The notes: generated by a model not told the origin, from the sequence alone. Counted from the first letter of the stretch, positions 43,473 to 52,757 are shown. The stretch is DNA of 64,000 bases from Chelatococcus sp. HY11 (GCF_018398335.1 NZ_JAHBRX010000001.1:3960001-4024000); one strand, 5' to 3'. Made by a program: numbers and translations.

Positions 43473-44393
43473 TCATTCCTGCGCTGCGCTGTGGTCGCTT
43501 GTGCCGGCGCGGCTGCGATATCCGCGCCCGAAGTATTTCTCGATGTATCTCTGACCAATCTGCAATATCGAAGTGAGAATGAGGTACCAAAGGCAGGCGA
43601 CGACCAGCAACGGAATGGTCTGGAACGTCCGCGCGTAGATCGTCTCTACGGTGTAGAGGAGATCGGCCATGGAGATCACGCTCACCAGCGAGGTGAGCTT
43701 CAGGGTGGAGATGATCTCACTGCCGGTGGGTGGAATGATGACCCGCATGGCTTGCGGCAGGATGACCCTGCGCAGCATTGTCGCCGACGACATGCCAAGC
43801 GAGGTTGCGGCCTGCTTCTGCCCGTCATCCACTGACAACAAGCCTGCCCTTATGATCTCTGACATGTAGGCGGCCTTGTGAAAGCCGAGCCCGATTGTCG
43901 CGGCGACGAACGGTGTGACGAGGTCGTTGGTGCGTTCCGACCACAATACCGGGCCGAATGGTATCCCGATCTCCACCGTCGGGACCAGGATCGAGATGTT
44001 ATAAAGGAAAATAAGCAGAACCAGCGTCGGAACAGAGCGAAACAGCCAGGTGAAGCCTAACGCGAAGTAGCTGAGTGGGGCAATCGTGCTCATCCGGAAC
44101 AAAGCCAACGCCGTGCCCAGCACAAACCCAACCGCCATGGCAAGAAAGGTCAGCCATAGCGTCATGCCAAGTCCGCGCAATACGACTGGATTGAACAGAT
44201 AGTTGGCAACGATCGGCCACTGGAGGTTCTGGTTTGTGGCGATCAGTATGAAGAACCGGAGCACCAGCAAGGTCACGAAAATGCTGAGCGCCCACCTCCA
44301 TGGGTGCCATTGTTTCTCGGCCCGGGCCACGTCGGGCAGCTCGGCGGTGCCTTGGGGGCCGGCGAGCGGCACCGGAATGGATTGCTGTGACAT
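43473..44393 (-). CDS. Polar amino-acid-type ABC transporter permease
   Basis: 306-residue HisM/GltK-type permease. An N-terminal extension with a membrane helix (about 35-57) precedes the five-helix core; the EAA-like loop [25 protein letters not shown] is characteristic of the amino-acid class. The ATG at 44393 has GAGG upstream; the longer frame to 44456 lacks homology. As only one permease is encoded, a homodimeric pore is likely. The alpha/beta hydrolase gene lies 75 bp upstream in the same operon. Confidence 0.9.
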   Translation of the reverse strand: MSQQSIPVPLAGPQGTAELPDVARAEKQWHPWRWALSIFVTLLVLRFFILIATNQNLQWPIVANYLFNPVVLRGLGMTLWLTFLAMAVGFVLGTALALFRMSTIAPLSYFALGFTWLFRSVPTLVLLIFLYNISILVPTVEIGIPFGPVLWSERTNDLVTPFVAATIGLGFHKAAYMSEIIRAGLLSVDDGQKQAATSLGMSSATMLRRVILPQAMRVIIPPTGSEIISTLKLTSLVSVISMADLLYTVETIYARTFQTIPLLVVACLWYLILTSILQIGQRYIEKYFGRGYRSRAGTSDHSAAQE

Positions 44394-44468
44394 GGTGTTG
44401 GCCTCGTCTGTCTTGGAGGTTCGCTCACCGCTTGAAGCATCGGACGAGCAGGGCAATGCAGCTTGCAG

Positions 44469-45185
44469 TCAGGAGAGCGTGAGCAAAGTCTCGGCTAGCA
44501 GTTGCGGATGGGTGATCATGACGTTGTGAGCGGCATCAAGGTCCCGGACAGTCCACCCTTTGCGGTCTCGATGTCGATCTGCGGCAAGATCGAAATAAGA
44601 CCGTTTGTGCGCCGTGCATCGAATGTAAATCTTGCGATCCGCATCCGCCGCCGGTTTCGCCAGATGCAGCCTGTCCGTATAGGCCTTCCAAGCCATGGGC
44701 GTGGCCAGACGGTTGATCCATGCCGCGTCCTCAAGGTCTTCAGTGCCGAATACGGAGGCGGGCGAGGGGGGAAGTCTCCAGCCGCCGCCATCTTCCGCCA
44801 CCCGCCTACGAAGGCGTTCTGTTACCTCCGGCCCGGCGAGGGCGCACATACTGTCGCCATCCATAGGCACGTGAGCGTCGAGATAGACAAGTGCAGCGAT
44901 GCGGTCTGGCACTGCATCTTGAACGCCGCGTATCACCATGCCTCCGTAGCTGTGTCCTAGGAGTATGATGTTGCTCGCGTCGTTGAAGCGTAGCGTCTGC
45001 ACCACATCGTCGATATGGGTGTCGAGCCCGACGGCTGGGGTCAGAAGATGATACCGCTCACCCTGTCCGGTCAGGGTTGGTGTGAGGACACCGGCCCCAT
45101 GCTTGCGTAATATGGGAGCTACTCGCGACCAGCACCACCCACCATGCCATGAGCCATGGACCAGGACGAATGTCGGATTTTCCAT
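44469..45185 (-). CDS. Alpha/beta hydrolase (SABP2/methylesterase-like)
   Basis: 238-residue cytoplasmic alpha/beta hydrolase. Oxyanion-hole HGSWHGGWCW is at 10-19, nucleophile Ser79 in GHSYGG, catalytic His220 in AAHNVMITHP. The HGSWHGGWCW start and short cap resemble plant-type methyl esterases and related bacterial esterases. GGAGGG lies 8 nt before the ATG at 45185. Its place between binding protein and permease genes suggests that it processes the imported compound. Confidence 0.85.
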   Translation of the reverse strand: MENPTFVLVHGSWHGGWCWSRVAPILRKHGAGVLTPTLTGQGERYHLLTPAVGLDTHIDDVVQTLRFNDASNIILLGHSYGGMVIRGVQDAVPDRIAALVYLDAHVPMDGDSMCALAGPEVTERLRRRVAEDGGGWRLPPSPASVFGTEDLEDAAWINRLATPMAWKAYTDRLHLAKPAADADRKIYIRCTAHKRSYFDLAADRHRDRKGWTVRDLDAAHNVMITHPQLLAETLLTLS

Positions 45186-45254
45186 GTATTCGCGCCCTCC
45201 ATGACGAAAAGAGCGTGTGGATACCTTTTCAACCGAGGTATCCAAAGAAATGGT

Positions 45255-46133
45255 CTATTGGTTCGGCTTGGCGAGGTTGAGACCAGGCGCCGGGAGCATG
45301 TCGTCCTCAATGCCCCACTTGGTCATGAGACGGGCGTAGGCGCCGTTGTCGACCAACTGCTGCCACGCTGCCATAATGACTTTCGTCAGATCGGAGCCCT
45401 TGGGGGTCGCCGAGGCCTGGTAGAGTTCCGCCAGAAGGTTCTTGCCGGACGGAACGACCTTGAAGGCGTTGTTGTTGACAGAATTCTGATAGGCGAGAGC
45501 CACGGTCTCGGAGAAAACCGCCTGGATTCTCTTAGACCTGAGGCCGAGAAGAAGCGTGGCCTGGTCGTTCAGAATTTGGACCGTCACCGGCTTTTTCCCG
45601 GCTGCGACGCAAAGCTCGCTTTGCTTTTGAATGATGGGCTCGACGAAGCTAGCCTTCTGGATGCCGACGATGAGGCCGCATGCGTCATCGATGCTGCTCA
45701 TTGCGGTGCCGTCTTCAGGGTTGATCAGGAAGGCGGTGCCCTGCCTTTTCCAATCGACCATATCAACGACATTCTGGCGCTCTGGTGTATCGGCAACAAC
45801 CCCGAGAATGAAATCGAAGCGATTACTGGTGAGACCGGTGATGAGCGACGCGATGGATTCTGCGATCTCGTTCTTAACCGGAACGCCCAGGACTTTCTCC
45901 ATTTCCTCTCCGAGCTCTATCGACAAGCCCTGGAGAGTTTTTCCGTCTTCCTTCATGAAATTGAAGGGCGGATAGCGTCCGGTCGTGGCTGAAACGATAT
46001 AGCCCTTTTCACGGATTTCAGCCGGCAATTGCTTGTAGAGCGGCGCGGACGGGTCCGGCTGCGACAGCCCCTGCGACAAGGCCGGACTGACCAGCATGAA
46101 GCCTAGCAGGCTCGCCGCGAGAAATTTGTTCAT
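45255..46133 (-). CDS. Amino-acid-type ABC transporter substrate-binding protein
   Basis: 292-residue SBP_bac_3 family protein with a Sec signal peptide (MNKFLAASLLGFMLVSPALS, cleavage near 20). PPFNFMKEDGKTLQGLSIELGEE and DFILGVVADTPERQ are typical ligand-domain segments; a Cys pair occurs at CGL and LCVAAG. GGAG lies just before the ATG at 46133. First gene of the six-gene minus-strand operon repressed, by context, by the divergent LacI protein. Confidence 0.92.
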   Translation of the reverse strand: MNKFLAASLLGFMLVSPALSQGLSQPDPSAPLYKQLPAEIREKGYIVSATTGRYPPFNFMKEDGKTLQGLSIELGEEMEKVLGVPVKNEIAESIASLITGLTSNRFDFILGVVADTPERQNVVDMVDWKRQGTAFLINPEDGTAMSSIDDACGLIVGIQKASFVEPIIQKQSELCVAAGKKPVTVQILNDQATLLLGLRSKRIQAVFSETVALAYQNSVNNNAFKVVPSGKNLLAELYQASATPKGSDLTKVIMAAWQQLVDNGAYARLMTKWGIEDDMLPAPGLNLAKPNQ

Positions 46134-46159
46134 TTGTCTCCACCCTCCACTACGTGTCA

Positions 46160-46173
46160 TGATAACGTTTACA
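46160..46173. promoter_or_regulatory. LacI-type operator O1, overlapping the ABC operon promoter
   Basis: TGATAACGTTTACA, a CG-centred palindrome typical of LacI-family sites. On the minus strand it overlaps the -10/start region of a promoter with TTGACA (-35) at 46193-46188. Binding here would block transcription of the six-gene operon. Confidence 0.75.
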
Positions 46174-46212
46174 TCGGTCATTCCGGCTGTCAATAGAGGG
46201 TGATTGATTATA

Positions 46213-46226
46213 TGAAAACGTTATCA
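46213..46226. promoter_or_regulatory. LacI-type operator O2
   Basis: TGAAAACGTTATCA, same consensus as O1 (TG..AACGTT..CA). The centres are 53 bp apart, about five helical turns, so a tetramer or two dimers could loop or co-bind on one DNA face. Confidence 0.75.
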
Positions 46227-46369
46227 CGGTGAGGTGAGGAGTAGGGGTCGCGCCTCTTGGCAGTCGGCCGCGAGGCCTGTCGGCGAGACCAGGGAGACGT
46301 TCACGCCGGCCTGAGGGGCTCGAGGATGTTGTGGCTCCGCCCATCGTGGAGCGTGCGAAGGAAGGCAGG

Positions 46370-47359
46370 ATGGTAAGCGTTGTTGATGTCGCGCGTCATG
46401 CGGGTGTGTCTCAGGCCACGGTGTCGCGGGTCCTGAGTGGCAAGGTCTTCGTTGCGGAGGACACCCGTGGCCGTGTCATACGATCCATCGAGGTGCTTGG
46501 CTATCGGCCCAGTTCCATAGGAAAAGCGCTGCGGTCCGGCCAAATTGCTTCCGTTGCATTTCTGGTCAGTGACATAGAGCAGGGCTGGTACTCGGCTTTG
46601 GCGAAGCAATTGCAGCTCGCCTTGCAGGCTGTCGATCTCGATCTTCTTCTATTCGATCTCGGTCACAGTCAGCAGAGACTTACGCAGGCGCTGCGTCACT
46701 GCCAATCTCTCCATGTTCGAGCGCTCGTGCTGGCGTCTTCTGACCCGTTGGATTTCGTTGAACTGCGCTCCGAAATCGCCAATCTGCGACGCGGAAAGAT
46801 GAGGCTCATCTCAACTGGCCAGGATCTCACGGCGGCGGGATTCATGTCCATCATCCATGATGAGCAGGATGCCGGTAAGCGGGCTATCGCGCATCTTGTC
46901 GGACGGGGTTGCCGACGTATCGCCTATCTGAACAGGGTCAGCCACTCCGTAGCGGGGCAGAGGCGGTTTCAGGCCTATCGAAGAGCTTTGGGCCTCCACG
47001 GATTGGAGTTCGACGAGGCGCTTGTCTGGTCAAACCCGGCCTTTCGTTTCGAGGGTGGGTTTCGCAGCGCCTCCGATGCAATTGAAAAGAAGATCGCGTT
47101 CGATGCGATACTTGCCGGGACGGACGAGCTTGCCGCCGGCGCGCTGGCGGCCATCACCGACGCCGGGTATCGAGTTCCCGACGATGTCGCCCTGATCGGC
47201 TTCGGTGATCTCAGCTTAAGCCGCTATACGCGGCCGGCGTTGTCGACCTTGAGCGGCCAAGCTGAGGAAATGTGCCGAATAATAGTGGAGTGCCTGAGTC
47301 ACTCGGATATCGAAATGCTGGCCATTTCGCGCGATTTGATTTTGCGAGAATCGGCTTGA
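46370..47359 (+). CDS. LacI family transcriptional regulator
   Basis: 329-residue LacI-type protein. The helix-turn-helix and hinge are at about 1-60 (VSVVDVARHAGVSQATVSRVLSG) and the periplasmic-binding-like core follows (VAFLVSDIEQGWYSALAKQL, AIAHLVGRGCRRIAYL, DAILAGTDELAAG, DDVALIGFGD). ATG 46370 with GGAAGG upstream is preferred to GTG 46331. Divergent from the amino-acid-type ABC operon over two LacI operators; the probable ligand is the imported compound or its breakdown product. A LacI protein controlling a polar-amino-acid-type importer is less common than sugar control. Confidence 0.9.
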   Translation: MVSVVDVARHAGVSQATVSRVLSGKVFVAEDTRGRVIRSIEVLGYRPSSIGKALRSGQIASVAFLVSDIEQGWYSALAKQLQLALQAVDLDLLLFDLGHSQQRLTQALRHCQSLHVRALVLASSDPLDFVELRSEIANLRRGKMRLISTGQDLTAAGFMSIIHDEQDAGKRAIAHLVGRGCRRIAYLNRVSHSVAGQRRFQAYRRALGLHGLEFDEALVWSNPAFRFEGGFRSASDAIEKKIAFDAILAGTDELAAGALAAITDAGYRVPDDVALIGFGDLSLSRYTRPALSTLSGQAEEMCRIIVECLSHSDIEMLAISRDLILRESA

Positions 47360-47365
47360 TTTTAT

Positions 47366-47381
47366 ATGAATAAATATTCAT
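47366..47381. promoter_or_regulatory. AT-rich palindrome ATGAATA-N2-TATTCAT
   Basis: Perfect 7-bp arms just after the lacI stop codon; a further ATGAATA copy follows at about 47388. Could be an operator or a weak terminator hairpin. Confidence 0.35.
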
Positions 47382-47399
47382 GTAATTATGAATATAGGT

Positions 47400-47870
47400 T
47401 AGAGATGTCATTATAATATATGTTGCGGGTATTTGTTGGGATTTGTATTTTCCTGCATACGGGGTATCTCCTGAATCGGTAGATGGGTATCGCGCTGGGA
47501 GGTATCATCCGGCGATGACTGTTCTGTCTTTGCTGGGAATGCTTCGGGTGAGGGGCGGCGCTCCCTGCGCCCAATGGCGGGAGCCCACTGTATCTCCCGC
47601 GATGTCCAAGGGGCGCAGGGAAGGGGTTCGCAACACGCGATCGGAGAGCATGCATCCGGTGTTACCCCGAAGCTTGGAGCTCACTGCGTCGTCATGGCGA
47701 CCGTAACCAGTTTCGCGGCACAGCGTGAGTTGGTCAAGCCGGGCGCGGGCCCTATGGCATGCCTGTAGGCCCTCATCCCGTCAATCCGCTTTGCACTTTT
47801 CACGCGTGTTCCCGCCATACGTGTCCTGAAGGACGACACGCGAGCGCTTGCAGGGTCGGCGTTGCGGCGA
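47400..47870. other. Gene-free stretch between lacI and the Pot-type operon
   Basis: About 470 bp. Several short open frames on both strands show no homology, ribosome sites or signal peptides. Base composition shifts from AT-rich near lacI to GC-rich. I see nothing to call. Confidence 0.4.
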
Positions 47871-47875
47871 TCTGA

Positions 47876-47919
47876 ATGAAAATTTTCATGTTGAACAAGG
47901 AATAATATTCCAATACATT
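47876..47919 (+). promoter_or_regulatory. Promoter with two palindromes before the Pot-type ABC operon
   Basis: -35 TTGAAC (47891-47896), 17-bp spacer, -10 TACATT (47914-47919). A perfect 14-bp palindrome ATGAAAATTTTCAT (47876-47889) ends just before the -35, and a second dyad GGAAT-N3-ATTCC (47899-47911) fills the spacer. The first resembles the AAATTT-centred dyad before the RpiR gene, so RpiR is a candidate binder. Confidence 0.6.
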
Positions 47920-47955
47920 GAGCGATAAGAGAAGCCTTCCAGCAAGGGGAATACG

Positions 47956-48951
47956 ATGGGAAAGTTTTTGGCAGCCATGGCTATTTCGCTGGCCGCGACC
48001 TTGTCCGCGCAGGCCCAGACGAGAGAGCTCGTGGTGGGGGCTTTCGGTGGTGCCTACACGGAAGCCTTGAAGAAGAACATCGCGCAGTTTGAAAAGGACA
48101 ATGACGTCAAGGTGACATTCGTTCCGGCATCAGGCGCGGATGGTCTTGCGAAGGCTATGGCCAAGGAAATCGACGTTGTCCATGCCGATATGGCCTGGGC
48201 TTATCGTGGCGAAGCCCAGGGTGCATTCGAGAAGCTCGATCCTAAGGTCATTACCAACCTCGATAAGCTTTACCCGAGGGCGCGCTTTTCGGAGTACGGC
48301 GTTATTACGAATTTCGGAGAATATGGCATCGCCTTTAATCCGAAGGAGGTGTCGCCCGCGCCGACATCCTGGCTTGATCTGTGGAACCCCAAATATGACG
48401 GTGCGGTCAGCACAACAGGTTTCGATGCGGCCAATATAGAGCTTCTTGTGCTGATGGCGAAGCTTAACGGCGGCAATGAGGATAATATTGATCCTGGCTT
48501 CCAGAAAATGGCCGAGCTCGGCAAGCACATCACAGTTTTCTACAGCCAGCATCCGCAGTTGCTCGATCTCTTCCGCAATAATGAGGTCGTCATCTCCCGC
48601 TGGCTGCGCGGGCGGGTTGACTGGGCCAACAAGCAGGGCGTCAGCCTTGGCTTCGCGGCGCCGAAGGAAGGCGCCATTGCTCTTGTCTCGACGGTGCATG
48701 TCGTGAAAGGACGACCAAACACGGAACTCGCACAGAAATTCGTCAATCACCTTCTAAGTGTTGATGGACAGATGACCTACGCATCGGATCTCGGCTATAC
48801 GCCGGCGCGCGCGGGGCTCGATCTCAAGGGCATCAACGTTCCCTATGGGGAGGATGTCGTCGGGTCGCTTCTGATCGCCGACTGGAAGAAGATCGTTCCC
48901 AAGATGGACGCCTGGAAAGAACGCTGGGAAAAGGAAGTTGTCGCGCGCTGA
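47956..48951 (+). CDS. Pot-type (polyamine/opine-like) ABC substrate-binding protein
   Basis: 331-residue periplasmic binding protein with a Sec signal (MGKFLAAMAISLAATLSAQA, cleavage near 21). The mature protein begins ELVVGAFGGAYTEALKK, a start common to PotD/AfuA-like proteins, and lacks the CUT1 pattern. AAGGGGA precedes the ATG. First gene of a four-gene operon for an importer whose class includes spermidine/putrescine and opine (mannopine-type) systems. A hairpin separates it from the ATPase gene. Confidence 0.9.
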   Translation: MGKFLAAMAISLAATLSAQAQTRELVVGAFGGAYTEALKKNIAQFEKDNDVKVTFVPASGADGLAKAMAKEIDVVHADMAWAYRGEAQGAFEKLDPKVITNLDKLYPRARFSEYGVITNFGEYGIAFNPKEVSPAPTSWLDLWNPKYDGAVSTTGFDAANIELLVLMAKLNGGNEDNIDPGFQKMAELGKHITVFYSQHPQLLDLFRNNEVVISRWLRGRVDWANKQGVSLGFAAPKEGAIALVSTVHVVKGRPNTELAQKFVNHLLSVDGQMTYASDLGYTPARAGLDLKGINVPYGEDVVGSLLIADWKKIVPKMDAWKERWEKEVVAR

Positions 48952-48966
48952 CGACTGGAACAACGC

Positions 48967-48991
48967 GCCCGGCATGCACGCCATGCCGGGC
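48967..48991 (+). other. Intercistronic stem-loop after the binding-protein gene
   Basis: Perfect 10-bp stem GCCCGGCATG/CATGCCGGGC with a 5-nt loop, 16 bp after the stop codon and 28 bp before the next gene. Likely partial terminator or mRNA stabiliser that keeps binding protein in excess. Confidence 0.6.
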
Positions 48992-49019
48992 CTGGCTGAG
49001 CAGCGAGGGACTGTCGCCG

Positions 49020-50087
49020 ATGGGGCAGATTAGTGTCAACCGCATTTCGAAAAGCTGGGGGAGCTTCGCGGCTCTCGAGAGCATCGATCTTGAAGTGCGC
49101 GAAGGAGAATTCCTCTCCATTCTCGGTCCAAGCGGTTGTGGCAAGAGTACGCTTTTGCGGATCATCGCCGGGCTTGAGGAGCCGAGCGGTGGGGAAATCC
49201 ACATCGCCGGACGCAACGTCACGCGGGATCCCGTGTGGAAGCGCAGGATTGGCTTTGTCTTCCAGAATTTCGCGCTGTGGCCTCATCTCAGCGTTTTCCG
49301 CAATATCTCGATGGGTCTTGAGCTGAGAGGCACACCTTCCGCTGAGCTTCGCGCCCGCGTCACCGAGGCATTGGCCATGGTGCAACTCGAAGCCCTCGCC
49401 GACCGCTTGCCCACCCAACTCTCCGGCGGACAGCAGCAGCGTGTGGCGTTGGCTCGCGCCATCGTGTTAAAACCGGACGTGCTCTTGCTCGACGAGCCGC
49501 TGAGTGCGCTCGACAAGAACCTGCGTCAAGACATGCAGGTGGAGCTTAAGACCTTGCAGCAGACGCTCGGTCTGACGACAGTCTTCGTAACGCATGATCA
49601 GGAAGAGGCGCTTTCGCTGTCGGATCGAGTCGTTGTCATGAATAAGGGCGTTATTGAGCAACTCAATACGCCACATGCCATCTACAACAGTCCCGTTTCG
49701 GAATATGTCGCGCGCTTTGTCGGCGAGGCATTCTTCTTCCGGGGCCAGGTCGAGAATCGCGGGGCGATCCAGTGCATACGCCTGGCCGAGGACATGGTGA
49801 TCCCGGTCGAAGGTGCCGAGCAACACGTGGGGCGAGGCGTCATTGCCTTCGTGCGTCCCGAATGGGTGACGCTGGATGCGCCAAAGGCGCAGGAGGAGCA
49901 GGAACTTCCGCGCGGCGTCGTGGATCGCCTCATGTTCTTCGGCCAGTCAAGCGACTATCTCATCAAGTTTGGTGACCGCCAGATGCGCGTGAAGCGGCGC
50001 CCGGACGCGCCAGAGTTCCAGGCTGGCGATGTTGTCGCCTTGCGTTGCCAGGCTCGGATGCTGCCGAACGAGGCGCTTGCGCCATGA
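49020..50087 (+). CDS. Pot-type ABC transporter ATP-binding protein
   Basis: 355-residue PotA/FbpC-type ATPase: Walker A GPSGCGKST near 37-45, Q-loop FQNFALWPHL near 81-90, signature LSGGQQQR near 135-142, Walker B LLLDEP near 156-161, THDQEEAL H-loop near 191, C-terminal TOBE_2 region. The last bases overlap the permease start (ATGA at 50084-50087). Works with the two permeases downstream. Confidence 0.92.
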   Translation: MGQISVNRISKSWGSFAALESIDLEVREGEFLSILGPSGCGKSTLLRIIAGLEEPSGGEIHIAGRNVTRDPVWKRRIGFVFQNFALWPHLSVFRNISMGLELRGTPSAELRARVTEALAMVQLEALADRLPTQLSGGQQQRVALARAIVLKPDVLLLDEPLSALDKNLRQDMQVELKTLQQTLGLTTVFVTHDQEEALSLSDRVVVMNKGVIEQLNTPHAIYNSPVSEYVARFVGEAFFFRGQVENRGAIQCIRLAEDMVIPVEGAEQHVGRGVIAFVRPEWVTLDAPKAQEEQELPRGVVDRLMFFGQSSDYLIKFGDRQMRVKRRPDAPEFQAGDVVALRCQARMLPNEALAP

Positions 50088-50944
50088 AGATCTCCACTGT
50101 CCTCGTCCTTCCCGCTGTTGTCATTCTTGGCGCTTTTTTCGTCGTGCCCCTGATCTGGGTGTTCATCCTGAGTTTTCTCGGCGCGGGGCCGACTGGCGAG
50201 GTGCAGCACACGTTCACGCTCGGCAATTACGCTCGCTTCCTCACCGATAGCTACTATGTAAACGACCTTCTTCTGCGCACCATCCGGCTCGCGGCAATTG
50301 CGACCCTGTTCTCGGTCGTCATCGGCTATTTGGGCGCCTTTGTTATCGTAAGGGCCTCGCCGGCGGCGCAGACCTGGATGATCCTGCTGGTTATGCTGCC
50401 GCTCTGGGTCAATCTGGTGGTGCGCACGCTGAGCCTTATGGTGGTCCTCGGCCGCAACGGCCTGGTCAATCAGATCCTCGTTGGGATCGGCATCAGTGCC
50501 CGCCCGCTACCGTTGCTCTACAACGAGACGGCCGTGGTGATAGGCATGGTGCAGGTGGCGGTGCCTTTTGTCGTCATGTCAGTGTATGGCGTTCTCCAGG
50601 CCATTCCCCGCCAGCTCGAACAGGCCGCCATGACCGTGGGCGCCAATCCGCTCTCCGCCTTCCGCCGCGTGACTTTGCCGCTCAGCGTGCCGGGAATCCT
50701 CGCCGGCAGCGTACTGGCATTCGGCATCAACGTTGAATCCTTCGTGGTGCCGATCCTGCTCGGCGGAGGGCGGGTCCGTTTCATGAGCGTGGCTGCCTAC
50801 GAGACTGCGACGGTGTCGAACAATCTGCCTTTCGCGGCCACCATCGGCGTCATCCTCCTGATTGTCACCATGGTGATGCTGGGGGTCTATCAATGGGCGG
50901 TACGATCCGCCGGCCGCCCGGCGCCGGCTGTTCAAGCGGCTTGA
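50084..50944 (+). CDS. Pot-type ABC transporter permease 1 (PotB-like)
   Basis: 286-residue permease with about six membrane segments (first at about 5-28) and an EAA loop RQLEQAAMTVGANPLSAFRRVTLP near 179-202. The ATG at 50084 overlaps the ATPase stop by 4 bp; the longer frame to 50045 is inside the ATPase gene. Pairs with the following PotC-like permease. Confidence 0.92.
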   Translation: MKISTVLVLPAVVILGAFFVVPLIWVFILSFLGAGPTGEVQHTFTLGNYARFLTDSYYVNDLLLRTIRLAAIATLFSVVIGYLGAFVIVRASPAAQTWMILLVMLPLWVNLVVRTLSLMVVLGRNGLVNQILVGIGISARPLPLLYNETAVVIGMVQVAVPFVVMSVYGVLQAIPRQLEQAAMTVGANPLSAFRRVTLPLSVPGILAGSVLAFGINVESFVVPILLGGGRVRFMSVAAYETATVSNNLPFAATIGVILLIVTMVMLGVYQWAVRSAGRPAPAVQAA

Positions 50945-50954
50945 GGAGAGGTTT

Positions 50955-51752
50955 ATGCAGAAAACGCTTCTCGGCAGCGGCCTGTGGTATGTGGGTGTCG
51001 CGCTCTTCTTCGCTTTTCTTTTGGCGCCGCTGGCCATTCTTATCGCGGTCTCTTTCAATCCCGTGTCGATGGTCTTTCCCCCGCAGGGCTTCACTCTGAA
51101 GTGGTATGCCACGATCCTGGACAAACCGGATTTCCTGCATGCGGCCTGGGCCAGCACCATCCTCGGTGTCGCCACGGCGCTTCTCAGCACCGGCCTCGGC
51201 GTTCTCGCCGCCATCGGCTTGCAGCGTCAGCGTGGCGCGGCGAGGGCGCTTGTCTCATCGCTTCTGATGTCGCCCTTATTCATTCCCGCTGTGATCGTTG
51301 CGCTCGCCCTGTTCCAGATCATCTTCATGATGGGGTTGGTCAACAACGTCTGGACGCTGCTCGCCGCGCATGTGGTGGTGACGCTGCCATATCCGCTGCG
51401 CAATGTGATGGCGCAAATGGAAGGCTTCGACGTGCGCCTTGAGGAAGCAGCGCTCAGTGTCGGCGCGACGCCCCGGCAGGCGCTCTGGCGCGTGACATTG
51501 CCCTTGCTCAAGGCAAGTATCATTCCGTCGCTGATCATCGTTTTTGTGTTGTCCTGGAACAACTATACGGTGTCTGTTTTTCTTGCGAACAAGAACTGGA
51601 CGACACTGCCGCTACAGTTGCGCGCCTACCTGCAATACGAATACGAGCCTTTTGTCGCGGCGATGTCGACAGTGTTGATCGTGGCCTCGGTCATCCTTCT
51701 CGTCATCGTCGACAGGACGGTGGGTCTAGGTGCCGTGCGCAAGCGCGATTGA
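50955..51752 (+). CDS. Pot-type ABC transporter permease 2 (PotC-like)
   Basis: 265-residue permease with about six membrane segments and an EAA loop VRLEEAALSVGATPRQALWRVTLP near 161-184. GAGGAGAGG lies 4-12 nt before the ATG. Last gene of the operon; it converges with the RpiR gene, with 37 bp between stop codons. Confidence 0.92.
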   Translation: MQKTLLGSGLWYVGVALFFAFLLAPLAILIAVSFNPVSMVFPPQGFTLKWYATILDKPDFLHAAWASTILGVATALLSTGLGVLAAIGLQRQRGAARALVSSLLMSPLFIPAVIVALALFQIIFMMGLVNNVWTLLAAHVVVTLPYPLRNVMAQMEGFDVRLEEAALSVGATPRQALWRVTLPLLKASIIPSLIIVFVLSWNNYTVSVFLANKNWTTLPLQLRAYLQYEYEPFVAAMSTVLIVASVILLVIVDRTVGLGAVRKRD

Positions 51753-51789
51753 TCGGCGATTAAAACAGGCAGAGGGCTCGAATGCTCGA

Positions 51790-52713
51790 TCAGCTCACGA
51801 AAACCTTACGCCTCTTCGAGGAGCGGTCGACGGCTTCAAGCCGCTTCTGAGCACCTCCCTTCATGCTGATGCAAAGTGCGTCGAGCAATACAGAGACGAG
51901 TATCGCTGAGCCGGCGTAGGAATCGAACAGCAGGCGATTGCTGACACGTGATGTGAGCAGGATGTCGGCTATGCCATCGTGATTGTTGAAGCTGGCGTCC
52001 GTGACGAGCGCGATGCTCATGCCGGCCTGGCGGGCGCATTCGATAGCGCGGATCGTCTCTCGGGGATGGAGCGGCATCATGAAGACGAGCATCGTGCGCC
52101 CGCCGGCCGCGGCGCATTGCTCGATCTGGTCCTCGACGAAGGACCCGCCGCCGGTCAGCAGCCGGACATCAGGATGCACCTTGGCGGCGAAATAGGCGAA
52201 TTGGGTGGCAAGCCCAGCCGAGGCGCGCAGGCCGAGCACGGCCAGTGGCCGTGACTTCGCCAGCGCCTCGCCGAAGCTCTCGATGACGCCTGTGTCGGCA
52301 AGGGACTGTCCGAGTTCCGTCAGATTGCTGGCCTCGGCAAGCACGGCCGTCTGGTATCGGTTGGCTTCGCATTGCTCCTGCGCGGCGCTTTCGCCGGAAT
52401 GATTGGCCCGCAGGAACCGCCGCATTTCCAGATACCCGTCGAAGCCGAGCGCGACAGCGAAACGTGTCACCGACGGTTGGCTGACATCGGCCAGTTCGGC
52501 CAGCTCCATACTGGAGAGAAATCCCAACTGCGCGCTGTTCTCGATCATGCACTGGGCGATGCGGCGCTGTCCGGGCGTCAGCCTTTGGCCAGCCGCGCGC
52601 CGATCAAGCTCCGCCCGCAAAGACTGTCGATCCGCCGGATGAGCGTTTGCCCCCAATGCCGCGCTGTCTTCTGTTGTCTTGCTCGCCGCCACGACTGCTA
52701 TCCCGATGCGCAT
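51790..52713 (-). CDS. MurR/RpiR family transcriptional regulator
   Basis: 307-residue protein: an N-terminal HTH_6 domain (LTPGQRRIAQCMIEN and MELAELADVSQPSVTRFAVALGF) followed by a SIS phosphosugar-binding-like domain (LAVLGLRASAGLATQFAYF, MLVFMMPLHPRETIRAIECARQ). The ATG at 52713 (MRIGIAV) is chosen; a frame open to 52797 passes through the operator. It lies between the Pot-type importer and the cucumopine-synthase-like pair and has AAATTT-centred dyads both at its own promoter and at the importer promoter, so it probably controls both. Confidence 0.88.
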   Translation of the reverse strand: MRIGIAVVAASKTTEDSAALGANAHPADRQSLRAELDRRAAGQRLTPGQRRIAQCMIENSAQLGFLSSMELAELADVSQPSVTRFAVALGFDGYLEMRRFLRANHSGESAAQEQCEANRYQTAVLAEASNLTELGQSLADTGVIESFGEALAKSRPLAVLGLRASAGLATQFAYFAAKVHPDVRLLTGGGSFVEDQIEQCAAAGGRTMLVFMMPLHPRETIRAIECARQAGMSIALVTDASFNNHDGIADILLTSRVSNRLLFDSYAGSAILVSVLLDALCISMKGGAQKRLEAVDRSSKRRKVFVS

Positions 52714-52757
52714 CAGCCACTCTTGAGCCTGTATTATTATATTCAGGCGATGGATGC

